Source: Neobacillus piezotolerans
Lineage (GTDB): Bacteria; Bacillota; Bacilli; Bacillales; Cytobacillaceae
Reading direction: 5' to 3'
DNA: 64,000 nt
Assembly (NCBI RefSeq): GCF_003362805.1
Contig: NZ_QNQT01000001.1
Span: forward strand, 124,001-188,000
Below are positions 1 to 8,971 of the stretch, one piece after another. The stretch's first letter is position 1; every line of letters starts with the position of its first letter. Position numbers and translations under genes: made by a program. Under the pieces are notes generated by a model, which saw nothing but the letters and a program-made list of their open reading frames with translations, was not told the origin of the DNA and ran no database searches.

Positions 1-202
1 GGTATTTACTTATAGAAGGTTACGTATCCAAGATATTAGGAAAACTTTGAAAAAGGTTGATTACTGCAAATTCCGCTAACTTTCTAACAAAACTTTACCG
101 AATATTTGTACGATCAATACGGAACATTTACAAGTAGTTAATATTGCTTTAGCAGTTTATCGATATTGTAAAAGTACGCATGATTAAAAAATGGGGGTAA
201 TG

Positions 203-1879
203 ATGGTGAAGAGTATTCCAAAATTGAACGTATTTACCAAGGTAATGCTGGCTGGCAGCATGCTGCTTTTAGGCAGCCAACTGAATGTAAGTGCGGAAAC
301 TCGATTTCCAACTTCAATGGAAGTTAAAAAAATCGCAGGCTATAGCATGAGGATGACGAACGAAGATGGAGGCGTCGCCGAAATCGTTAAATACAACGCT
401 GACAATAAAAAGTTCTATGCAATTAACGGGTATGGGCAAACAATTGATATTGTCAGCCTGAAAAAGTTGGAAAAATCCTCTGGTGAAGTGCAGCAGCTTC
501 AAAAGGAAAAATCGATTAACATTGCCGAGGCGGTAAATACAGGTCAATTTTCATACGGTGATGTAACCAGCATTGATATTGGTACATCCCACAATATAAT
601 TGTCGCGGCGGTTCAGGAAGCGGATTATACGAAGAACGGAAAGATTGTCGTAATGGACTATGATGGGGAAATCCTTAAGACGTACGATGCAGGTGTCCAG
701 CCTGATATGGTTAAGCTGACGGATAATGGGAAGTATATTTTATCTGCTGATGAAGGAGAGCCGCGCACCGGACTTGAACAAGAGGATCCAGAAGGGTCAG
801 TCACGATTGTTGAAGTAAAAACAGGCAAAGTTACCCAAGTGAAATTCAATGATCTGGCCGTCATTGATGACGATGTACATATCAGGAACAATGGAACGAA
901 AGCGGATGCTGTTAAAGATTTTGAACCTGAATACATTGCGGTTTCCAAAGACAGCAAAAAAGCATATGTGACCCTTCAGGAAAATAATGCGATTGCAACG
1001 ATTGATATTCAAGCAGGCAAGGTACTTTCTGTAAAATCACTTGGCTATAAAGATCATTCCATACCGGGTAATGAACTTGACGCAGCAAGAAATGGAAAGA
1101 TTGAGCTTGAACGTCTTCCGATTTTGGGAGCTTATATGCCAGACTCGGTTGCTTATGTAAATATGGGCGGCATTGATTATCTAGTTACCGCCAATGAAGG
1201 GGATGCAACGGAGTGGCCTGAAGAAGATTCAACCCTCATCAACGTCGCGGACTTTAAAGATGTGAAAGATGCCATTAAGCTTGATCCTGGCCTATTCAAA
1301 GGAATGACCGCTGCAGAAGCAGAAGCAGCTTTTGATAAAATGAAAAATTCAGCTGGTTATCAGAAGCTTGAAGTATTAACCGATCGCGGAAGTGATGCCA
1401 TTTATACATTGGGCGGACGTTCTTTCTCGATTTGGAAAGCCGATACAATGGAACTTGTCTATGATAGCGGCAGTGATTTTGAAAACATCACCTCACAGCG
1501 CTTTCCGGATGTATTCAACTGGTCCAATGATGATGATGAGTTTGAAAAGCGCAGCACGAAAAAAGGCCCTGAGCCAGAAGATGTGAAAATCGGCAAGATT
1601 GGCAAAGATGTCTATGCCTTCGTCGGGTTGGAGAGAATTGGCGGAGTGATGGCCTATAACATTTCAGATCCTGAAAATGCCCAGTTTGCCAATTATGTTA
1701 ACAGCAGGGAATTCTCAAAGGCAATTGCTGGAGATGTATCCCCGGAAGGACTTGAATTCATTGATGCAAACTCAAGCCCAACGAAAAAACCTCTTATCCT
1801 GGTAGGAAACGAGGTTAGCGGAACCGTTTCTGTGAATGAAATTCAAATCGAAAAATCACATCCTGGTAAACGGAAGTAA
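203..1879 (+). CDS. Secreted choice-of-anchor I domain protein
   Basis: About 558 residues. A signal peptide (about residues 1-32, ending near VSAE) is followed by a beta-propeller-like region with WD/YVTN-type repeats: IVVMDYDGEIL, VQPDMVKLTDNGKYILSADE and LVTANEGDATEW are signature stretches of the choice-of-anchor I family, whose members are extracellular and often sit near phosphatases or calcium-rich surface proteins. No LPXTG or SLH anchor is visible at the basic C-terminus, so it is probably released. In-frame ATGs lie at 191, 200 and 203; the GGGGG at 193-197 leaves useful spacing only to 203. It is monocistronic, with a terminator 15 bp after the stop. The family assignment is by recognition; the exact function is unknown. 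Confidence 0.8.
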   Translation: MVKSIPKLNVFTKVMLAGSMLLLGSQLNVSAETRFPTSMEVKKIAGYSMRMTNEDGGVAEIVKYNADNKKFYAINGYGQTIDIVSLKKLEKSSGEVQQLQKEKSINIAEAVNTGQFSYGDVTSIDIGTSHNIIVAAVQEADYTKNGKIVVMDYDGEILKTYDAGVQPDMVKLTDNGKYILSADEGEPRTGLEQEDPEGSVTIVEVKTGKVTQVKFNDLAVIDDDVHIRNNGTKADAVKDFEPEYIAVSKDSKKAYVTLQENNAIATIDIQAGKVLSVKSLGYKDHSIPGNELDAARNGKIELERLPILGAYMPDSVAYVNMGGIDYLVTANEGDATEWPEEDSTLINVADFKDVKDAIKLDPGLFKGMTAAEAEAAFDKMKNSAGYQKLEVLTDRGSDAIYTLGGRSFSIWKADTMELVYDSGSDFENITSQRFPDVFNWSNDDDEFEKRSTKKGPEPEDVKIGKIGKDVYAFVGLERIGGVMAYNISDPENAQFANYVNSREFSKAIAGDVSPEGLEFIDANSSPTKKPLILVGNEVSGTVSVNEIQIEKSHPGKRK

Positions 1880-1893
1880 GAATATAATTTTTA

Positions 1894-1929
1894 AAAAGCC
1901 CTATCCGCGACAGTGTTGGATAGGGTTTT
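1894..1929 (+). terminator. Rho-independent terminator after the choice-of-anchor I gene
   Basis: AAAAGCCCTATCC pairs with GGATAGGGTTTT around an 11-nt loop, and the stem runs into a T-rich stretch. It lies directly after the stop codon at 1879. Confidence 0.8.
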
Positions 1930-2282
1930 CGATTTAATGGAGAAGCACACTTCATGAGTAGCCCCTGTAGCCAAGCTTACGGGCATCGATTTTTCGCAAT
2001 TAATGAATATTGAAAGAACTAAATTATACCCACCGAACATCCTCTCCACATTCAGTGCCAGCCACATCCACGCCAAGCCGAATTCATCTGAAAACCGCCG
2101 AGCTCCAATAATGTAAAAAACTTAAATGAAAATGATAAGTGGCAGAAAAAAACTGCATCCGCTAGAATGAATAAGATATTATTATTCCTGACAAGTCTTT
2201 TTGTAAAAACAAGTTGTTAATAGTTAGTAAAATGAGTAGTGTAATAATAGAATGTTTCACCATTATTGGAAGGTGTGTGAAA
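1930..2282. other. Intergenic stretch with a decayed repeat
   Basis: No convincing gene. The block around 1985-2045 contains GAAAGAACTAAATTA followed by an ACCGAAC-like end, which recurs at about 13184-13210. A short open frame (about 1955-2113) reads AKLTGIDFSQLMNIERT-like protein but lacks a start and is probably a remnant. The promoter of the RpiR gene must lie in the A/T-rich part near 2160-2260. Confidence 0.4.
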
Positions 2283-3131
2283 ATGAACCCCATTACAGTT
2301 ATAAAAGAAAAGGTAGCTGATTTACCAAAATCACAACGTAAAGTAGCTGATTATATTATGAATAATCAGATGGAAGTGGCATTTTTAACCTTGGATCAAC
2401 TAGCACACCTTATTGGTACAAGTACAACGACTGTTATGCGTTTTACATTTAATTTAGGATATAGCGGGTATAGTGAATTTCAAAAAAACCTACAGGAATT
2501 ATTGAGGAACCAATCAGCTCCACAAACAAGATTAGAAATTAATATAAAGGAAATAAATAATAGTGAGCTTTGGGAAAGGTTTGCTGAAACGCAAATTCAA
2601 AATATCAAGTATACATTAGGGAGTATTTCAGAAGACACGTTGAATGAGTTCATTGAAATGATTATTCAGTCTAAAAGAGTTTTTTGTACTTGTGTAAGAA
2701 GCGGATTACCTGTCGCGCAATACTTAACGCAAGGCATTAATAGGCTTATTGGTAATTGTGAATTAATCATAGCGGACTATTCTGATTGGGCAGATAAATC
2801 GGTTGACTTAAACTCAGAGGACTTATTAATTGCTGTAAGTTACCCTCGATATGCAAATAGAATCGTAGATTATGTACGGATAGCCAATAATAGTAACTGT
2901 AAAATTATATCTATCACAGATAGTTACTCATCTCCATTAATAAAATACTCGGACTTAGTTATCCGAACGAGCCCAGAAAGTTTTGCATTTCATAATTCGC
3001 CTGTAACTGCAATGATAATAGTTGATTACATTATTAGCGCGATTGCCATTAAATACCCCGAGAGAACAAAAGAAAGATTAGACAAAATAAATTCTATTCT
3101 GTTAAGTATGAACTACCATCATGAAAAATAA
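2283..3131 (+). CDS. MurR/RpiR family transcriptional regulator
   Basis: About 282 residues. An N-terminal HTH_6 domain (about residues 1-77; VADLPKSQRKVADYIMNNQ, then TSTTTVMRFTFNLGYSGYSEF as recognition region) is followed by a SIS sugar-isomerase fold (about residues 120-250), the ligand-binding part in this family. The start at 2283 is chosen because GGAAGG at 2268-2273 sits 9 nt upstream; the longer frame from 2214 has no Shine-Dalgarno. It is transcribed alone, ends in a perfect 21-bp terminator, and precedes the RraA/TTT operon in the same orientation, so it probably controls that operon in response to a pathway intermediate. That control is inferred from position. Confidence 0.88.
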   Translation: MNPITVIKEKVADLPKSQRKVADYIMNNQMEVAFLTLDQLAHLIGTSTTTVMRFTFNLGYSGYSEFQKNLQELLRNQSAPQTRLEINIKEINNSELWERFAETQIQNIKYTLGSISEDTLNEFIEMIIQSKRVFCTCVRSGLPVAQYLTQGINRLIGNCELIIADYSDWADKSVDLNSEDLLIAVSYPRYANRIVDYVRIANNSNCKIISITDSYSSPLIKYSDLVIRTSPESFAFHNSPVTAMIIVDYIISAIAIKYPERTKERLDKINSILLSMNYHHEK

Positions 3132-3172
3132 ATTGGAGCCCCAGTAAATAATACTGGGGCTCCAATTTATTT
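3126..3172. terminator. Perfect 21-bp inverted repeat overlapping the RpiR stop codon
   Basis: Positions 3126-3146 are the exact reverse complement of 3152-3172, with a 5-nt AATAA loop. The stem carries GGAGCCCCAGTA and ends in ATTT. The TAA stop of the RpiR gene lies inside the left arm, so termination is built into the gene end. Confidence 0.9.
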
Positions 3173-3238
3173 GAAAGTTTGAAATTATTTAAATGTAAGG
3201 GTTTACATAGGTAAAAGAAGATGATAATCTTAGAAAAA

Positions 3239-3285
3239 GTAGTAAAAAAAGTTTCTTTTTTAGAAATAATTGTATTATTTACTAC
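3239..3285. promoter_or_regulatory. Possible operator pair upstream of the RraA/TTT operon
   Basis: GTAGTAAA (3239-3246) and TTTACTAC (3278-3285) are exact inverted copies 31 bp apart in the A/T-rich region just before the operon. The arrangement would suit a dimer-of-dimers SIS-type regulator such as the RpiR protein next door. No experimentally known motif is matched, so this is a weak inference. Confidence 0.3.
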
Positions 3286-3309
3286 ATTTATGTAAAGGGG
3301 GGAATTGAG

Positions 3310-3978
3310 TTGAGTTTACCAAGTTTATATGATGAAGAAATAATTGAACGTGCAAAACAATTGAGCTCATCGCTTTTATCGGATGTAATGGGGCGAAAAG
3401 GGGCTATGGATCCTGAAATCAAACCGGTTACGAAAGGAAAAAAGGTGATAGGTACTGCTTTTACCGTAGATTTGGAGCCTGGAGATAATTTATTTCTTCA
3501 TGAAGCGATTTATTTATGCACACAGGGATATGTCATAGTTGCTGATGGCAAAAACCATAAGCAAAATGCCTATCTAGGAGAACTAATGGCTACTGCCGCC
3601 GCGTTAATGGGGGTTGAAGGAATAGTCATTGATGGTTTAGTCCGGGATCGCAGCAGTTTGGAAAATATTGATATTCCTATCTTTGCGAAAGGATTCATTC
3701 CGAATGGACCTTACAAAAATGGGCCTGGAAGCATTAATACTCCAATTGTTTGTTGCGGTATAAAAGTAAACCCAGGAGATTTAATTTTTGGTGATGAAGA
3801 TGGAGTAGTAGTTGTTGCAAAAGAAAATGTAAGTGAAATAATTGAATTGGCAGAAAAGAAAGCAAATGATGAAAAAAGCCGCTTGGATTTTTTAGTTAGC
3901 TATTCTGGCAGAAAATTAGATGCTGATTCTATTGAAAGACTTAAACCTGGCTTTTTGAAAATCAGACATAGAGTATAG
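3310..3978 (+). CDS. RraA-family protein (HMG/CHA aldolase or oxaloacetate decarboxylase-like)
   Basis: 222 residues, about the usual length for RraA-like proteins. The family cleaves 4-hydroxy-4-methyl-2-oxoglutarate or decarboxylates oxaloacetate using a divalent metal; a second group are RNase E regulators, which is unlikely in a Firmicute catabolic operon. Visible family stretches are SSSLLSDVMGRKG, the GELMATAAA helix and GIVIDGLVRD with the substrate-binding Arg-Asp pair. The acidic residue normally found three positions after that RD is Ser here (RDRSS), so the exact chemistry is open. TTG start at 3310 preceded by AAGGGGGGAA. First gene of an operon with dehydrogenases and a tricarboxylate transporter. 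Confidence 0.82.
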   Translation: MSLPSLYDEEIIERAKQLSSSLLSDVMGRKGAMDPEIKPVTKGKKVIGTAFTVDLEPGDNLFLHEAIYLCTQGYVIVADGKNHKQNAYLGELMATAAALMGVEGIVIDGLVRDRSSLENIDIPIFAKGFIPNGPYKNGPGSINTPIVCCGIKVNPGDLIFGDEDGVVVVAKENVSEIIELAEKKANDEKSRLDFLVSYSGRKLDADSIERLKPGFLKIRHRV

Positions 3979-3989
3979 AGGGTGTTGAC

Positions 3990-4862
3990 ATGGTTTCCGT
4001 TGGATTTATAGGCTTTGGGGAAGCTGCATCAGAACTTGCAAAGGGACTATCTACCGAAGGGATAACAAATATTACAGCTTTTGATGTGATGATGAACCAT
4101 GATGTTTGGGGGGAGAAAATTAAAGCTAAAGCTCAAGAAATAGGAATTGAATTAGCAGCTGATGTCAGAGACGTGTTAAAAAGATCTGAGATAATATTTG
4201 CGGCTGTTCCTGCAAACAATGCCTTGGAAGTAGCTCAAACTGTTAAAAATGATTTAAACGAAAATACTATATATGTAGATGTGTCGGCTTCCACTCCAAA
4301 AACGAAAATGGAAATTAGTACACTTATCACATCAGTGGGTAGTTTGTTTGTAGATGTTGCAATGTTAGGGCCGTTGCCTGTTTACAAACATAAAGTGCCA
4401 ATTATGTTAAGTGGTTCCGGAGCAAATCTATTTACTGATACAATGGGGAAATACGGAATGGATCTGGTTAATATTGGGGAAGAGCCTGGCACTGCATCCG
4501 CGGTGAAATTAATCCGAAGTATTTTTATGAAAGGCGTTTCAGCACTCTATATTGAGTTACTTGAAGCCGCGTATACATATAAAGTTGAAGATATAGTAGT
4601 AAAATCTGTTTCAAAAACGATGGATGCTTTTAATTTTGAACAAACGATGGATAGACTTGTTACTGGCTCTGCAATTCATGCTCAAAGAAGAGCGATTGAG
4701 TTAAACGGATCGATTGAAATGCTGGCTGAAATGGATTTGGATTCAAAGATGACAAGTTCCGCAAGGGATAAATTGGAGTACTTTTCCAAACTAAATTTGA
4801 AAGAAAAGTTAAATGGCGATAAACCTTCTAATTGGAAAGACGTTTTAAAACTATATTTATAA
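3990..4862 (+). CDS. NAD(P)-dependent oxidoreductase, 6-phosphogluconate dehydrogenase-like with DUF1932
   Basis: 290 residues. An N-terminal Rossmann domain with the dinucleotide motif GFIGFGEAASELAKGL (about residues 5-20) is followed by a helical DUF1932-type C-terminal domain (about 185-270; SAVKLIRSIFMKGVSALYIELLEAA). This is the beta-hydroxyacid dehydrogenase superfamily. Members oxidise 3-hydroxy acids or reduce semialdehydes; the DUF1932 subgroup is poorly characterised. It starts 11 bp after the RraA-like gene and 18 bp before tctC, so it belongs to the operon and probably converts an intermediate made or used by the RraA-like lyase. The substrate cannot be told from the sequence. 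Confidence 0.82.
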   Translation: MVSVGFIGFGEAASELAKGLSTEGITNITAFDVMMNHDVWGEKIKAKAQEIGIELAADVRDVLKRSEIIFAAVPANNALEVAQTVKNDLNENTIYVDVSASTPKTKMEISTLITSVGSLFVDVAMLGPLPVYKHKVPIMLSGSGANLFTDTMGKYGMDLVNIGEEPGTASAVKLIRSIFMKGVSALYIELLEAAYTYKVEDIVVKSVSKTMDAFNFEQTMDRLVTGSAIHAQRRAIELNGSIEMLAEMDLDSKMTSSARDKLEYFSKLNLKEKLNGDKPSNWKDVLKLYL

Positions 4863-4880
4863 TGTGGGGGAGAAATTTTC

Positions 4881-5879
4881 ATGAAATTTACAAAACTATT
4901 TTCATTTGTATTAATTTTAATGCTGCTATTATCCGCTTGTTCATCAAATAATACGACAGCAAAAAGTGATGAGAAAGAAAAGAAAAAAGAAAGTACTTTT
5001 CCGGAAAAACCGATTACGCTAATCGTGTCATTTGCTGCTGGAGGCGGAACGGATTTAGGCGCGCGAATTTTAGCGCCGTATTTGGAAGATGAACTAGGGG
5101 TACCGGTTGTAGTGGAGAACAAGCCTGGCGGCGGAGGATGGATTGGATATGCGGATCTGATTAAAGCAAAACCAGATGGATATACAATCGGATATTTAAA
5201 TACACCTGGATTAATCACTGGCTATTTAAACCCAACAACACAGAGGCAGCAAAATTTGGATGACTTTGAATATATCGCAAGCCATGTACTGGATGCAGGG
5301 GTCATAGCGGTTAAGGCTGACGACAATCGTTTTAATACGATTGAGGATTTAATAGAGTTTGCAAAAAAGAATAATGTAACAGCAACGACGAATGGTGTCG
5401 CTTCTGGTAACCATATAGCTTCATTACAGTTGAATGACCAAATCGGAACAAAATTCAAGCCTGTACATTTTGATGGTACAGCTGAAAGCTTTACAGCAGT
5501 TTTAGGAGGACATGTTGATGTTCTGGTTGCTAAAGTAGGTGAAGTCGTGGAGCCTGTACAAGAAGGCCAAATGAAAGTGTTGGCCGTTATGATGGAAGAA
5601 CGGGTTGCTCAATTTCCTGATGTACCGACATTAAAAGAGACTGTTGGAGATGTTGTCAACTATTCGTCACGCGGCATCGGTGCCCCGAAGGGACTTGACC
5701 CTGAGGTTTTAAAAACATTACAAGAAGCATTTGAAAAAGCAATAAATAACCAAGAACATATCGCTAAAATGGAAGAACTTGGATTGAATGTGGATTTACT
5801 TATAGGAGAAGATTATAAAAATATGCTTCAGGAAGAGGAAAAAGTAGTTTCTGATTTAAAGAGTGTTTTAGGATGGTAA
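4881..5879 (+). CDS. tctC: Tripartite tricarboxylate transporter substrate-binding lipoprotein (TctC/Bug family)
   Basis: 332 residues. A type II signal peptide with lipobox LLSAC (Cys20 lipidated) and a charged linker precede the Bug fold: FPEKPITLIVSFAAGGGTD (about residues 41-59), VVENKPGGGG and the C-terminal FPDVPTLKE stretch are diagnostic. In Gram-positives it is tethered to the outer membrane face and delivers a carboxylate to TctAB. The RBS GGGGGAG lies just before the ATG. It is followed directly by tctB and tctA. The ligand is unknown; Bug proteins typically bind di- or tricarboxylates or related anions. Confidence 0.93.
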   Translation: MKFTKLFSFVLILMLLLSACSSNNTTAKSDEKEKKKESTFPEKPITLIVSFAAGGGTDLGARILAPYLEDELGVPVVVENKPGGGGWIGYADLIKAKPDGYTIGYLNTPGLITGYLNPTTQRQQNLDDFEYIASHVLDAGVIAVKADDNRFNTIEDLIEFAKKNNVTATTNGVASGNHIASLQLNDQIGTKFKPVHFDGTAESFTAVLGGHVDVLVAKVGEVVEPVQEGQMKVLAVMMEERVAQFPDVPTLKETVGDVVNYSSRGIGAPKGLDPEVLKTLQEAFEKAINNQEHIAKMEELGLNVDLLIGEDYKNMLQEEEKVVSDLKSVLGW

Positions 5880-5901
5880 AAATTTAAAAGGGGTACCTGA
5901 C

Positions 5902-6351
5902 ATGAAAAATATTGGTCTTTATGTAAGCCTCTTATTCCTGATTATTGGAGGGATTGTGTTAATGCAATCCCTTTCTTTAAATTATTATAGTGAATTTGGT
6001 CCTGGCCCAGGGCTGCTGCCTATTTGGATAAGCGGCTTAATGATCGTTTTATCGATAATTAATATTTTTTCGTCTTTGAAAAAGGATGCAATTAAGCTTG
6101 CTGACGTAATGCCTAAAGGTGAAGGATTAAAAAATGTTTTATTAACCGTTGGAACATTGCTTTTATTTATCATAACAGTTCCATACATTGGGTTCTGCAT
6201 CGCAAGTTTTCTTATGTTGTTCCTCTTATTCTTAAGAGGATATAAATGGTATATCGGTGTGGGGTTATCAGCTGGAATTACACTACTTGTTTTTTGGGTA
6301 TTTGGCTCAATCTTGAATGTACCATTACCTGTAAATTCATTTGGATGGTAG
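5902..6351 (+). CDS. tctB: Tripartite tricarboxylate transporter small membrane subunit TctB
   Basis: 149 residues with four predicted membrane segments (about 5-25, 38-55, 78-98 and 105-140) and the family stretch GPGPGLLPIWISGLMIVLS near residues 34-52. TctB is the small integral-membrane subunit (DUF1468) that pairs with TctA for secondary, ion-driven uptake. RBS AAAGGGGT about 12 nt before the ATG. It lies between tctC and tctA, 12 bp from tctA. Confidence 0.88.
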   Translation: MKNIGLYVSLLFLIIGGIVLMQSLSLNYYSEFGPGPGLLPIWISGLMIVLSIINIFSSLKKDAIKLADVMPKGEGLKNVLLTVGTLLLFIITVPYIGFCIASFLMLFLLFLRGYKWYIGVGLSAGITLLVFWVFGSILNVPLPVNSFGW

Positions 6352-6363
6352 AGGAGAAATGGT

Positions 6364-7869
6364 ATGGAATCATTAGATTTTCTCATTGCTGGATTTGAAA
6401 CCGCGATTACATGGCAAAACCTTTTATACTGTCTGCTGGGTGTAACATTTGGCATGTTGATTGGTGTGTTGCCAGGCCTGGGTCCAACTGCTGGAACTGC
6501 TATCCTTTTGCCTTTGACATTTGGAATGGAACCCGTTTCGGCAATTATTATGTTAGCAGGTATTTATTATGGATCGATGTATGGAGGAACCATCACTTCT
6601 GTACTTATCAATGCACCCGGTGAAGCGGCTTCGGTCATAACGTGTATAGACGGATATCCATTAGCCAAACAAGGGCGCGCGGGTGTTGCACTTGGAATTT
6701 CAGCTATCGGTTCATTTATTGGAGGAATTATCGCCATTATTGGGCTAGTTCTCGTAGGCCCGTTAGTTGCGGAACAAGCATTGAAATTTGGGCCGCCGGA
6801 GTATTTCGCATTAATTATCGTTGGAATGTGCCTGCTTGTTGGATTGATGGGTAAATCTTTGGTGCGTGGATTATTGGCCGCATTATTTGGTTTAACATTA
6901 GCAATGGTAGGAATGGATGCAAGTTCGGGTGTCATCCGTTTTGGATTCGGCAATCCAAATCTGGAAGACGGTTTTGATTTTATTTCAATTGCAATGGGGC
7001 TATTTGGTATATCCGAGCTGCTAATTAATGCTGAAGAAAATCTTAAGGCCAAAGCTACCTTGCCTCCTAAAATTCAAGGGCTATTACCACGAAAAGGCGA
7101 GTGGGGCCCAACAATGAAAGCTATTTTAAGAGGCAGTGGTTTAGGGTTTATTATTGGATTAGTACCTGGAACAAACTCAGTTATCCCAACCATTTTAAGC
7201 TACTCTATGGAAAAGAAAATTTCGAAGGATCCTTCGAAATTTGGTAAAGGGGCCCTGGAAGGGGTAGCCGGTCCGGAAACAGCGAACAATGCTTATAGTG
7301 GCGGGGCTTTAATACCATTGTTTACGTTAGGGATTCCGAGCTCACCGGCAATCGCTGTATTACTTGGAGCTTTTATTATGCATGGATTGACGCCAGGACC
7401 AACATTGATGGATAAAAACCCTGAATTCGTGTGGGGTGTCATCGCCAGTATGTTTATCGGCAACTTCATTTTACTCATCATGAATCTGCCATTAGCGAAT
7501 GTTTGGGCGAGAATAACAATGGTTCCATTTAAATTGCTATTGCCTATCATTTTAATCATCACGATTTTGGGAACCTATAGTTTGAATAATAGCTTATTTG
7601 ATGTTGGAGCCATGCTTGTATTTGGTGTCATTGGATACTTCATGAAGAAAGCAGAGTTCCCATTAGCACCAGTTATTTTAACTTTCGTTTTAGGTGGATT
7701 AGTTGAGAGTTCCCTATTGAGATCATTAACGATTTTCGGCGGCGATTTTTCGCAATTTTTCCAGAGGCCTATTTCAGCAACGTTATTAATCATTGCCATC
7801 ATTATGCTTATTGTTAGTATTTACTTGGGTTTTTCAAACAAAAAAATAGCTGACGATGTGGAGATGTAA
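6364..7869 (+). CDS. tctA: Tripartite tricarboxylate transporter large permease TctA
   Basis: 501 residues, the normal length for TctA, with about 11-12 membrane helices. The two inverted-repeat signature loops are present: [19 protein letters not shown] near residues 37-55 and [19 protein letters not shown] near 266-284, plus the [20 protein letters not shown] stretch near 308-327. It forms the translocation channel with TctB, fed by TctC. The gene ends 2 bp before the Ldh-family gene, so the transporter and the dehydrogenase are co-translated in effect. Confidence 0.94.
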   Translation: MESLDFLIAGFETAITWQNLLYCLLGVTFGMLIGVLPGLGPTAGTAILLPLTFGMEPVSAIIMLAGIYYGSMYGGTITSVLINAPGEAASVITCIDGYPLAKQGRAGVALGISAIGSFIGGIIAIIGLVLVGPLVAEQALKFGPPEYFALIIVGMCLLVGLMGKSLVRGLLAALFGLTLAMVGMDASSGVIRFGFGNPNLEDGFDFISIAMGLFGISELLINAEENLKAKATLPPKIQGLLPRKGEWGPTMKAILRGSGLGFIIGLVPGTNSVIPTILSYSMEKKISKDPSKFGKGALEGVAGPETANNAYSGGALIPLFTLGIPSSPAIAVLLGAFIMHGLTPGPTLMDKNPEFVWGVIASMFIGNFILLIMNLPLANVWARITMVPFKLLLPIILIITILGTYSLNNSLFDVGAMLVFGVIGYFMKKAEFPLAPVILTFVLGGLVESSLLRSLTIFGGDFSQFFQRPISATLLIIAIIMLIVSIYLGFSNKKIADDVEM

Positions 7870-7871
7870 TA

Positions 7872-8936
7872 GTGGCAGCAATAGAAAGAATGAATAAAGT
7901 AGAATATAAAAGGCTGGAAAAGCTAGTAGCTGAAATTTTCACAGCACATACTATTTCAGGTGAAGATGCAAACTGCGTGGCAAAACATCTCGTTTTAGCA
8001 AACCTAAGGGGTATTGAATCCCACGGAGTCGTTCGAGTAAAGCCATATATTGATCGATTGAAATTGAATTTAGTAGAAAGTAAAAATAATATCCAGATAG
8101 AAAAGGATTTTCCTTCATTCTGTAAGGTGAATGGAGGAAACAACTTAGGGATAATTGTTGCAACAAAAGCGGTTGACCTTGCAATTAATAAAGCCAAAGC
8201 AACGGGATTGGCATGTGTAGGGGTATATAACTCAAATCATTGTGGGATGCTCGCAGACTACACAAATAAAATCGCGGACGCGGGCTGTATCGGGTTTGCA
8301 GTATCAAACGCACCTTCAAGTATGGCACCTTGGGGGGCAAAGGCAAAGTACTTTGGAACAAATCCACTCTCTTATGCTATTCCGACTTTTACAGACCGAA
8401 ACATTGTTTTTGATATGGCCACCAGTGTAGTAGCTAGAGGAAAAATAACGTACGCATTAAAAAACAATCATAAAATACCACTTGGTTGGGCATTAGACAA
8501 GCATGGGAAAGTTACGGAGGATCCTGAAGCCGCACTGGAAGGGATAGTTTTACCAGTTGGAGGGCCAAAGGGCTCTGGATTGGCCCTGCTAGTAGATATC
8601 TTATCGGGCATTGTTTCAGGGGCAGCATTCGGTACAACTATCGGCAGCATGAAACAAGTGGATAGGACACAAAATGTCGGCCATTTTTTCTTTGCAATGC
8701 GCCCTGATTTGTTCGTAGAAAAAGATGAGTTTAAGGATAATGTTCAAAAGCTTAAATCGGATATAAAAAATTTGGCTAAAGCTGATGGGGTAGAGGATAT
8801 ATTACTCCCGGGTGAAATGGAACACGATTTAATGGAAAGCCGTCTACAAAATGGCATACCGTTAAGCACAGTTATCCTAGAGGAATTAGCCGAAATAGCG
8901 CGTGAAAAAGGAATAAAATTTGATTTGTTAAATTAA
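7872..8936 (+). CDS. Ldh family (malate/L-lactate/sulfolactate-type) NAD(P)-dependent oxidoreductase
   Basis: 354 residues, the typical size of the type 2 malate/lactate dehydrogenase family (ComC, YlbC/AllD, DlgD). Family stretches: GIESHGVVRVKPY (about residues 51-63), the catalytic-His region NSNHCGMLADY (about 120-130), MAPWGAKAKYFGTNPLSYA and FDMATSVVARGKI. The enzyme oxidises an (R)- or (S)-2-hydroxy acid or reduces the 2-oxo acid. GTG start at 7872 with GGAGATG overlapping the end of tctA. Context (TTT uptake, RraA-like lyase, DUF1932 dehydrogenase) suggests that the 2-hydroxy acid imported by TctABC is oxidised here. The substrate is not determined. Confidence 0.88.
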   Translation: MAAIERMNKVEYKRLEKLVAEIFTAHTISGEDANCVAKHLVLANLRGIESHGVVRVKPYIDRLKLNLVESKNNIQIEKDFPSFCKVNGGNNLGIIVATKAVDLAINKAKATGLACVGVYNSNHCGMLADYTNKIADAGCIGFAVSNAPSSMAPWGAKAKYFGTNPLSYAIPTFTDRNIVFDMATSVVARGKITYALKNNHKIPLGWALDKHGKVTEDPEAALEGIVLPVGGPKGSGLALLVDILSGIVSGAAFGTTIGSMKQVDRTQNVGHFFFAMRPDLFVEKDEFKDNVQKLKSDIKNLAKADGVEDILLPGEMEHDLMESRLQNGIPLSTVILEELAEIAREKGIKFDLLN

Positions 8937-8971
8937 TTCAAATGGCGCTCCTTATCTAGGATGGGGTCTGG

